DNA of 5,163 nucleotides from Verrucomicrobiota bacterium (GTDB taxonomy: Bacteria > Verrucomicrobiota > Verrucomicrobiae > Chthoniobacterales > UBA10450). The notes under the pieces are model-generated. The model was not told the origin of the DNA. It did not search any database and worked only from the letters and a program-made list of their open reading frames with translations. The stretch spans positions 1 through 5,163 of the forward strand of contig QHOZ01000135.1 of the NCBI GenBank assembly GCA_003219495.1, in the 5' to 3' direction. How positions within the stretch are numbered: the first letter of the stretch is position 1; every line of letters starts with the position of its first letter. The position numbers and the translations under genes were made by a program. Positions 1 to 5,163 of this stretch are shown one piece after another.

Positions 1-868
1 CGCGCTTCACATGCAGCACGAAGTTGTCGATCTTTTGTTCGAGGGCGATCGTGTCGCCGGCGTGCGCGCGACAACGCCGGACGGCGAGCGCGATTTTTTC
101 GCGGATCTCGTGATCGGCGCGGACGGACGACATCCGATCACGCACACACGCGCAAAGCTGCCGCTCCAGGAATTTGGCGTTCCAATCGATGTGCTTTGGA
201 TGCGATTGTCGAAACGCGCGGGCGATCCGCTACAGTCGCTCGGATTTTTTCAACACGGCAAGCTCCTGGTCTTGCTCGATCGCGGGGATTATTTCCAAGT
301 CGGGTTCGTGATTCCCAAAGGCGGTCTCGATGAAATCAAACAGCGCGGACTCCCGGCGTTGCAAAGCGACATCGTCGCGCTCGGTCCGTTTTTGCGCGAC
401 AGAATCAGCGAGCTTGATGATTGGGAGAAAATCAAACTGCTCACCGTGCAAATTAATCGCCTCAAACAGTGGTGCCGCGAAGGTCTGCTTTGCATCGGCG
501 ACAATGCCCATGCGATGTCTCCCGCGGGCGGAGTTGGAATTAACCTCGCGCTTCAGGATGCGGTCGCGACCGCGAATCTTTTGTCAGGAACTTTGCGGGA
601 ACGGGCGGCGACGCTGGACGAACTCGAGCAAGTGCAAAAGCGTCGCGAGTTTCCGGTGCGCGTGATTCAAGCGCTCCAAGTGCAAATCCACAAACGAATC
701 AACGGGCGAACGTCGGGCAGCGGAAACAGATTGCCGATTTTGCCGCGGCTATTTTTGTGGTTCCCGATTCTTCGCGGATTGCCCGCACGAATGACCGGAC
801 TCGGACTGCGGCCCGAGCACGTTCGCTCGCCGGCGATTGTCGATCAAAGACCGGAGCGAACTTCCTGA
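1..868 (+). CDS. FAD-dependent oxidoreductase (UbiH/PHBH-like aromatic-ring monooxygenase family), 5' partial
   Basis: The reading frame is open from base 2 and enters the window without a start. The ATG at 11 is probably an internal Met (context ALHMQHEVVDL), because the N-terminal Rossmann GxGxxG motif and roughly the first 110-120 residues of a ~400-residue family member are missing. Numbering from that Met, residues 33-41 (LVIGADGRH) are the central DG motif. Residues 158-184 form the second FAD-contact motif (GLLCIGDNAHAMSP, then GGVGINLALQDA). The end, LPARMTGLGLRPEHVR, is the normal C-terminus of this group, so the TGA at 866-868 is credible. Family members are flavoproteins that usually use NAD(P)H and O2 to hydroxylate or epoxidise small molecules; the substrate cannot be read here. 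Small departures from the usual motifs are GDNAH for GDAAH and DGRHP for DGRHS. The 3' end is overlapped antisense by the next gene's open frame. The family call is firm and the reaction is not. Confidence 0.9.
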   Translation, partial: ALHMQHEVVDLLFEGDRVAGVRATTPDGERDFFADLVIGADGRHPITHTRAKLPLQEFGVPIDVLWMRLSKRAGDPLQSLGFFQHGKLLVLLDRGDYFQVGFVIPKGGLDEIKQRGLPALQSDIVALGPFLRDRISELDDWEKIKLLTVQINRLKQWCREGLLCIGDNAHAMSPAGGVGINLALQDAVATANLLSGTLRERAATLDELEQVQKRREFPVRVIQALQVQIHKRINGRTSGSGNRLPILPRLFLWFPILRGLPARMTGLGLRPEHVRSPAIVDQRPERTS

Positions 869-1288
869 GGTTCGATCAGTCTCCGGACTCCTCGTCCTCG
901 CGGTCGTTGCGAGGTCGTCGTTCACATAAATCTCAATTCGATATTTTCCGACTGGCCAATCGTTCGTCGGCTTGGAGAAATTGAAATTGCCGGAGTAATC
1001 GGCGCCCTTAGCGTCTCCTTCTATGTCCAGTGTTTTCTCGAGCACTTTCGTGTCCGCGGGAGCAGCGTCCCCAACATATTCGGCCATGAGAACGCCGCGG
1101 AGTTTGTCACCCTTGGCGGTTCCCTTCGCTTTGAACATAGCGTAAATCTTTTCCGTCGACGGCGAGAACGCGGTGGCCGGCTGTTCGTCGGGTCCATTGG
1201 AGACAGTCATTTTAACCGTCACATCCCCTGCCCGCGCGGTTGCGAGAAACAGAGCGCTCATCGTCAGGAACAAAATCAGTCGGTGCAT
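749..1288 (-). CDS. Small exported protein of unknown function; C-terminus probably altered by a frameshift
   Basis: The start at 1286-1288 is well supported. It follows AAAGGAGA by 4 nt and opens a classical signal peptide (MHRLILFLTMSALFLATARA, cleavage expected after ARA at residues 18-20). The mature part, residues 21 to ~129, has alternating short strands and ends in WPVGKYRIEIYVNDDLATT (residues 111-129). That suggests a compact beta-sandwich-like periplasmic or outer-surface domain; I recognise the WPVGKYR-type ending from hypothetical proteins but know no function. After residue ~130 the frame turns Arg/Ser-rich and low in hydrophobics, and it continues antisense through the conserved end of the oxidoreductase to a TAG at 749-751. 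The frame reached by restoring one base near 898 reads DEESGD and stops at 876-878, just beyond the oxidoreductase stop. That is likely the ancestral end, giving a protein of ~137 residues. The gene lies 95 bp downstream of the larger secreted-protein gene, same strand. Its existence is likely; the annotated 3' end is doubtful. Confidence 0.7.
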   Translation of the reverse strand: MHRLILFLTMSALFLATARAGDVTVKMTVSNGPDEQPATAFSPSTEKIYAMFKAKGTAKGDKLRGVLMAEYVGDAAPADTKVLEKTLDIEGDAKGADYSGNFNFSKPTNDWPVGKYRIEIYVNDDLATTARTRSPETDRTSGSSLRSLIDNRRRANVLGPQSESGHSCGQSAKNREPQK

Positions 1289-1292
1289 TGAA

Positions 1293-1298
1293 TCTCCT
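1293..1298 (-). promoter_or_regulatory. Strong Shine-Dalgarno site of the small exported-protein gene
   Basis: On the minus strand the leader reads AAAGGAGATTCA directly before ATG. The AGGAGA core is a near-perfect anti-16S match with a 4-nt spacer. It fixes the start at 1288 and contrasts with the neighbouring 647-residue gene, which has no comparable site before its ATG. The GG at its upstream side is the last two bases of the 26-bp repeat unit. Confidence 0.75.
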
Positions 1299-1349
1299 TT
1301 GATGTAGCAGCTGATTGACTGCCTTTGATGTAGCAGCTGATTGACTGCC
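1296..1349. repeat. Perfect 26-bp tandem duplication in the leader of the small exported-protein gene
   Basis: Two exact 26-bp copies lie head to tail at 1296-1321 and 1322-1347, and the identity extends 2 bp into a third unit (1348-1349). Each unit begins CCTTTGATGTAGCAGCTG on the plus strand and contains the palindrome CAGCTG. Read in the direction of the gene, each unit ends in CATCAAAGG. The gene-proximal copy therefore supplies half of the functional Shine-Dalgarno, while the distal copy gives an incomplete one (AAAGGC). The duplication sits in the 95-bp gap between two minus-strand genes. It may be neutral slippage or a doubled regulatory site; the sequence alone cannot decide. Confidence 0.9.
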
Positions 1350-1383
1350 CGCTACCAATTTGTCGATCGGGAGAAAAAATCAA

Positions 1384-3327
1384 TTACGGCGCGTTAAGAA
1401 TTGTCAGCGTCGCTTTCGTGCCGCGCTTCGGAAGTTTATATCCGCTGCCGCCACTCACCGCCATGATCACGCTCTCGTTTTTCTCGTGAATGTGATCCGC
1501 AATAGAATGAAGTGTGACGGACGCCGAGCTTTGTCCGGGTGCGATCGTTACCTGCGCTGGCGCTCCGCTCAAAGTGTAATCGCTACCGTTCACGGCGTTG
1601 CCGCGCATTACATAATTGATGGTGAGTGATTGTGAAATCGCGACGGAGCTCGAAACCGTGAAGGTTGCATCGTCTCCCTCAATCACGCTGCCTGGCGAAA
1701 CCGAAACGGTGATCGTCGGCGTAACGTTGGGCGTACTTGTCGGAGTTGGTGTGGCGGTCGGTGAAGGCGTTGCCGTCGGAGTTGGCGTCGCTATCGGTGT
1801 GGGACTTGGTGTTGCGGTGGGTGTCGGCGTCGCTGTTGGTGTGACAGTCGGCGAAGGTGTGGCCGTTGGCGTTGATGTAGGAGTTGGTGTCGCTGTTGGT
1901 GCTGGTGTGACGGTCGGAGTCGGCGTTGGCGAACCAGTTTGCACGTTCACCGTCACCACATCGTACGCGACCGCGTGCGCGGCGTCGTCCGCGCTCAATT
2001 CAAAAACGTAAGTTCCAGGCTGCGAAAAATTCACCAGCGTGCTCGCCGCGTTTGGATCCGCAAAATTCACCGGCGCCGGTCCCGAATATAGCTTCCACAA
2101 AATCGTCGCGCTTCCGCTCGGATCGACAATCGTTCCGGCCAATGTCGTGCTCAGATTATTAATCGTTTGATCAGCGCCTGCATCAACACTCGGCGCACCG
2201 GGCGAACGCGGACCTTCGGTCGGCCCGGTAGTTTGGATCACTTCGAAATTACTCACGTCGATCGTGGAAAGATTATTAAACGCGCTCGAGGAGAAACGAT
2301 CGTCCGGGCAAACCGAGATGGAAAAAAATCCGCCGCTGTTGTCAGCGACGATCGCGCCATATTTTTTCAGCGCGTAACACACCGCTTTTTCCTCGAGGGT
2401 CCAGTTTGTCGGAACGACGAAGTTCTTGTTCAGGCGAAAGCGCTGACCCATCGCCGGATATTGTGTTGAAGTCGCCGCAATGGACGATGCGTAATGATTC
2501 GCCGGGTAAATGTACTCACGCCTTGTTTTCGGAATGCATAATCGGACCGCGTGCTCGACCGCGCCGCGCTCGCATTCGTCGTAACGCACCAGCGCCGGAA
2601 ACATCGGCAATCCGGCCGCGTCGCCCGATGTCCAGCCGGCTGGTCTCAATGAGTTTGAATTTAAATTAAACTTCGCGCCGTTGGATGATTGCCATCCGCT
2701 GCTCGTTAATTTCATCTGCCATGTTTCCCAAAACGATCCCGCACCGGGCGCGACCATGATTCCATGGCGATCGCCGCCGACACTGGTCACGTCCATTTGC
2801 CACTGCTGCAAAGTGAGTGTTCCGGTTCCGACCGGCCACGTTTCGATCGGCATGTTCGTTGGAATCGGATAACTCCCGTTCGGGTAGACGCCGCCGTCCA
2901 GGTCGGACTCGTCCGGATAATCGACAAATGAAATCGTCACCCGCGACTGATTATCCGGCACGAGGACGTAATTCATTTCATAAAACGGACGAAGCGTTTG
3001 CCGCGTCGAAGACAAATCCGATTTTAACTGCGAAATCATTTGCGCCGAGTTCGCGAGGAGCGGACGGCGAGAAATATCTTCGTTCCATGGATTCGTGACC
3101 GGAAAGATCTGCATTGCGGAGACGATCGCGTCCGCTTGTGGCGTATTGAACAATGTCGGCGTCGTCACTACCGGCGCCGGTCCAAGAATTCGTCCTTCGT
3201 GATTGATCCGGACCGACTGCGCCGCCGCCGTCACGACAAAACTCAAAATCAGCGAAACAGTCGCATTGCTGATTTTGCGACCGCGCTCGACTGCTTTGCG
3301 TTTGCGAATTGCCTCTCCGGTTTCCAT
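1384..3327 (-). CDS. Modular secreted protein: uncharacterised domain, PKD-like domain, Thr-Pro linker, Calx-beta domain
   Basis: This 647-residue protein begins with a basic n-region ([11 protein letters not shown], residues 8-18) and a hydrophobic stretch (residues 19-36) ending TAAAQS, an export signal that supports the ATG at 3325-3327 despite the lack of a clear Shine-Dalgarno. Residues ~55-365 match a family I recognise only as uncharacterised secreted proteins. Its landmarks are NPWNEDIS (79-86), [10 protein letters not shown] (183-192), [19 protein letters not shown] (223-241), LVRYDE (246-251), NHYASS (277-282), [10 protein letters not shown] (291-300) and [13 protein letters not shown] (320-332). 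Residues 381-462 form a PKD/Ig-like domain (VDAGADQTI at the start, [11 protein letters not shown] near the end). Residues 466-537 are a Pro/Thr/Ser/Ala linker. Residues 538-646 are a Calx-beta domain ([34 protein letters not shown]). The last two domains usually mediate adhesion or Ca2+-dependent stability. No enzyme activity is assigned; D186, R187 and H188 are candidate functional residues by conservation as I recall it. There is no sorting signal or C-terminal anchor, so the product is released or held by partners. Confidence 0.88.
   Translation of the reverse strand: METGEAIRKRKAVERGRKISNATVSLILSFVVTAAAQSVRINHEGRILGPAPVVTTPTLFNTPQADAIVSAMQIFPVTNPWNEDISRRPLLANSAQMISQLKSDLSSTRQTLRPFYEMNYVLVPDNQSRVTISFVDYPDESDLDGGVYPNGSYPIPTNMPIETWPVGTGTLTLQQWQMDVTSVGGDRHGIMVAPGAGSFWETWQMKLTSSGWQSSNGAKFNLNSNSLRPAGWTSGDAAGLPMFPALVRYDECERGAVEHAVRLCIPKTRREYIYPANHYASSIAATSTQYPAMGQRFRLNKNFVVPTNWTLEEKAVCYALKKYGAIVADNSGGFFSISVCPDDRFSSSAFNNLSTIDVSNFEVIQTTGPTEGPRSPGAPSVDAGADQTINNLSTTLAGTIVDPSGSATILWKLYSGPAPVNFADPNAASTLVNFSQPGTYVFELSADDAAHAVAYDVVTVNVQTGSPTPTPTVTPAPTATPTPTSTPTATPSPTVTPTATPTPTATPSPTPIATPTPTATPSPTATPTPTSTPNVTPTITVSVSPGSVIEGDDATFTVSSSVAISQSLTINYVMRGNAVNGSDYTLSGAPAQVTIAPGQSSASVTLHSIADHIHEKNESVIMAVSGGSGYKLPKRGTKATLTILNAP
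1717..1932 (-). repeat. Low-complexity Thr-Pro linker tract inside the secreted-protein gene
   Basis: This stretch encodes residues 466-537, about 72 residues made almost only of Thr, Pro, Ser and Ala in a TP/SP/AT dipeptide pattern. The underlying DNA is a degenerate hexanucleotide array (GGTGTN/GGCGTN style on the plus strand). Some longer blocks recur: [10 protein letters not shown] occurs at residues 478-487 and again at 524-533, and TPTATPSPT occurs more than twice. Such linkers are extended, flexible spacers, here between the PKD-like and Calx-beta domains, and are likely to vary in length by slippage. The plus strand is also open here and would read Gly-Val repeats, which is a by-product of the array. 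Confidence 0.9.
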
Positions 3328-3352
3328 CTGATTTGTGACGTGTGGTTGCTGA

Positions 3353-3368
3353 TCTCTGCTGGCAGAGA
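3353..3368. promoter_or_regulatory. Short perfect dyad in the divergent intergenic region (possible operator)
   Basis: TCTCTGC and GCAGAGA form a 7-bp perfect inverted repeat separated by TG. It lies 26 bp upstream of the minus-strand start at 3327 and 109 bp upstream of the plus-strand start at 3477, in the only divergent promoter region of the window. It could be an operator half-site pair for a dimeric regulator or a leader hairpin of the minus-strand transcript. It lacks a following T-run, so it is not a terminator. A dyad this short can arise by chance. Confidence 0.3.
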
Positions 3369-3386
3369 GCTTTGGAGAAGCGCGGA

Positions 3387-3413
3387 TTTACTAGCAGGAT
3401 TTGCACCTATAAA
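3387..3413 (+). promoter_or_regulatory. Weak candidate sigma-70-type promoter for the TPR gene
   Basis: TATAAA at 3408-3413 matches five of six bases of the -10 consensus. TTTACT at 3387-3392 matches four of six of the -35 box, with a short 15-bp spacer. It would start transcription roughly 55-60 nt before the ATG at 3477. Spacing is suboptimal and promoter consensus in this lineage is uncertain, so this is only a suggestion. Confidence 0.2.
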
Positions 3414-3476
3414 CGCGCAAAGATCGACAACTGGGCGGTTTATGGGACAATCGACGGCTTTAATCCCGGGCCAGGA

Positions 3477-5163
3477 ATGAGTAATTTTTTTTCCGAACTC
3501 AAACGGCGCAACGTTTACAAGGTTGCAGTCGCCTACGCCGTGGTCGCGTGGCTTTTAGTTCAGGCGGCTTCAATCATCTTGCCGACGTTCGAAGCGCCGG
3601 CGTGGGTGATGAAAACGCTCGTCGTACTGCTCGCGCTCGGTTTCGTTCTTGCCGTTTTCATTTCGTGGGCGTTCGAAATGACGCCGGAAGGAATGAAACG
3701 CACCGCGGACGTTTCGCCCGATGACGCCCATTCCCTTCCCTATTGGAGCAAAAAGAAATTCGCCGCATTTATTATCGGCATCGCCGTCATTGCCGCCGCT
3801 CTGCTCGCTTATCAACTTCGCTCGCCAAGATCGACAATCACCGCGGGCGCGAACAACAAATCGATCGCGGTGTTGCCGCTATTAAACGAAAGCGGCGATC
3901 CAAAGGACGAATATTTCTCGGATGGTCTTTCCGAAGAGTTGATCGCGGCTCTTGCGCAGATCAGAGAACTGAAAGTCATCGGCCGCAGTTCTTCATTTCG
4001 TTTCAAGGAACGAAAGGAAGAACCCAAAACCATCGGCGAGAAGCTCGGCGTCACGACTTTGCTCGAAGGCACGGTGCGTAAACAAGGCGATCGCGTTCGG
4101 ATCGTCGCCGAATTAATCAACGCCGCGGATGGAATCGAGCTCTGGACACGAACGTTCGACCGAGAACTAAAAGATATTTTTGCGGTGCAGCAGGAAATTG
4201 CTACGGCCGTGGCAGCCGCTTTGAAAGTCAAGTTGCTCGGGTTGGAAGAACAAGCATCCGCGCATTCTCCGACGAAGAATACTGAAGCACACGATGCTTA
4301 CCTTTTGGGTCACTACCATTTTCTGCGACGGAATCTCGAAGATTATCGCAAAGCGTTTATTCATTTTGATGAGGCGATTCGACTCGATCCAAATTACGCG
4401 CTCGTTTATGCCGAGCGTTCTGAAGCGTGGACGTTGACTGGGGATCTCACCGGCGAGACGAAGACGGACTGGGCGAAAGCGCGCGATGACGCGGAGAAAG
4501 CAGTCGCGATTGCACCGGGATTGGCGGAAGCCCACGCGGCCCTTGGCTGGGTTCGGTGTTTCACGGAATGGAAATTTGCCGAAGGCCTTAGCGAGCTGGA
4601 ACGCGCGAGAGAAATTTCTCCCGCGAATCCAACGGCGAACGATTTGCTCGCGCGCGTAATCGTTTATGTAGGAAAACCCGGAGAGGCCGAGAAGCAGGCT
4701 CGCCATGCAGTGGAACTGGATCCGCTCGCCAGCGCACCGCTCAACAGCCTCGCTCGTGTTCTTTGGTTTGAAGGAAAACTTGACGAAGCGGACGCGATTG
4801 CGCGCAAGGCAGCCGAGTTACAGCCGACTGCCGCCTCCAGTCATCGTTGGCAGGTTCTGGTGGCAATTCAACGCGGTGATTCTGAGTTGGCGTTGCGTGA
4901 AGCAAAGATGGAGCCGGATGATAGCTACCGCCGCTTCGAGCTTTGTGTCGCGCACTTCGCTCGGAAAGACCGCCCGGCTGCAGACGCCGCCTTGGCCGAC
5001 CTGATTGCCAATCGCCAGGGAGTCGCCTACCAAATCGCCCAAGTTTACGCGTTCCGCGGCGAGAGAGACAAAGCGTTCGAATGGTTGCAAATCTCCTTTG
5101 ATGAACATGACACCGGCATGCTCGCCCTTCTGGTTGATCCGCTGCTGAACGGCTTGCGCGACG
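3477..5163 (+). CDS. Membrane-anchored TolB-N/FlgO-like plus TPR protein, 3' partial
   Basis: The frame starting at the ATG at 3477-3479 is open to the right edge (562 codons). The start is fixed by the recognisable N-terminus MSNFFSELKRRNVYKVAVAY. AGGA touches the ATG, so the ribosome-binding site is poorly spaced. Three hydrophobic segments lie at residues ~16-35, ~43-64 and ~95-112, with the motif FEMTPEGMKR (66-75) after the second. With a cytoplasmic N-terminus they would put the rest in the periplasm. Residues ~128-250 form the TolB-N/FlgO-like domain seen in many regulators (KSIAVLPLLNESGD, EYFSDGLSEELI, LKVIGRSSSF, TLLEGTVRKQGDRVRI, LWTRTFDRELKDIFAVQQEI). Residues ~273-562 hold TPR-like helical repeats, for example AFIHFDEAIRLDPNYALVY, AEKAVAIAPGLAEAHAALGW, AEKQARHAVELDPLASAPLN and ADAIARKAAELQPTAASSH. 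Relatives often carry an N-terminal HTH, kinase or cyclase domain; here three membrane helices stand in its place and no enzyme domain is visible. The likely role is a periplasm-facing scaffold or sensor. The gene is divergent from the secreted-protein gene. Confidence 0.9.
   Translation, partial: MSNFFSELKRRNVYKVAVAYAVVAWLLVQAASIILPTFEAPAWVMKTLVVLLALGFVLAVFISWAFEMTPEGMKRTADVSPDDAHSLPYWSKKKFAAFIIGIAVIAAALLAYQLRSPRSTITAGANNKSIAVLPLLNESGDPKDEYFSDGLSEELIAALAQIRELKVIGRSSSFRFKERKEEPKTIGEKLGVTTLLEGTVRKQGDRVRIVAELINAADGIELWTRTFDRELKDIFAVQQEIATAVAAALKVKLLGLEEQASAHSPTKNTEAHDAYLLGHYHFLRRNLEDYRKAFIHFDEAIRLDPNYALVYAERSEAWTLTGDLTGETKTDWAKARDDAEKAVAIAPGLAEAHAALGWVRCFTEWKFAEGLSELERAREISPANPTANDLLARVIVYVGKPGEAEKQARHAVELDPLASAPLNSLARVLWFEGKLDEADAIARKAAELQPTAASSHRWQVLVAIQRGDSELALREAKMEPDDSYRRFELCVAHFARKDRPAADAALADLIANRQGVAYQIAQVYAFRGERDKAFEWLQISFDEHDTGMLALLVDPLLNGLRD

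Noticed and set aside
1296..1349. Start of a CRISPR array or an attachment site
   Set aside because: There are only two directly abutting copies with no spacers, and no integrase, cas gene or element boundary is nearby.
1350..1383. Possible terminator after the 647-residue gene
   Set aside because: The minus strand reads a T-run (ATTTTTTCTCCCGATCG) just after the stop, but no stem precedes it; only the 6-bp palindrome CGATCG follows.
1616..2011. Plus-strand open frame of 131 codons reading Gly-Val repeats ([15 protein letters not shown])
   Set aside because: It is the antisense reading of the Thr-Pro linker array. The minus-strand frame has a signal sequence and recognisable domains on both sides; the plus frame has neither.
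2978..3406. Minus-strand 142-codon frame covering the start of the secreted-protein gene
   Set aside because: It is a different frame of the same strand and lacks the signal sequence and conserved blocks found in the 647-codon frame.
3040..3480. Plus-strand 146-codon frame whose TGA overlaps the ATG of the TPR gene (ATGA)
   Set aside because: The overlap looks like translational coupling, but the product is an Arg-rich composition artefact, most of it antisense to the secreted-protein gene, with no domain pattern.
4167..4706. Minus-strand 179-codon frame inside the TPR gene
   Set aside because: It is antisense to a continuous, recognisable TolB-N/TPR coding sequence, and its own product shows no coherent domain.

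Overview
The window looks like a stretch of bacterial chromosome, probably from a soil member of the Verrucomicrobiota (Chthoniobacterales/Spartobacteria type). That placement is inference. It rests on a secreted protein that joins a long Thr-Pro linker to a Calx-beta domain, and on a membrane TolB-N/TPR protein with the N-terminus MSNFFSELKRRNVYKVAVAY, both of which I associate with such genomes. I see no rRNA, tRNA, IS element, phage gene, CRISPR array or defence gene.

Layout: (1) bases 1-868, plus strand: the C-terminal two thirds of an FAD-dependent, UbiH/PHBH-like oxidoreductase, cut by the left edge. (2) Bases 749-1288, minus strand: a small exported protein of unknown function. Its open frame runs 120 bp antisense into the oxidoreductase gene, and its last ~50 codons look like an over-run after a lost frame. 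(3) Bases 1289-1383: a short spacer holding a 26-bp perfect tandem duplication that abuts the Shine-Dalgarno of gene 2. (4) Bases 1384-3327, minus strand: a 647-residue modular secreted protein (signal sequence, large uncharacterised domain, PKD-like domain, 72-residue Pro/Thr linker, Calx-beta domain). (5) Bases 3328-3476: a 149-bp divergent intergenic region with a short dyad. (6) Bases 3477-5163, plus strand: a membrane-anchored TolB-N/FlgO-like plus TPR protein, open to the right edge.

Genes 2 and 4 lie in the same direction and both encode exported proteins, so they may be co-transcribed, although gene 2 has its own strong ribosome-binding site. Gene 6 is divergent from gene 4 and its sensor-like part should also face the periplasm. 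Nothing in the sequence proves a functional link. I do not see convincing evidence of a new multi-gene system. The points most worth a second look are the disturbed 3' end of gene 2, the leader duplication, and the conserved but uncharacterised domain of gene 4.
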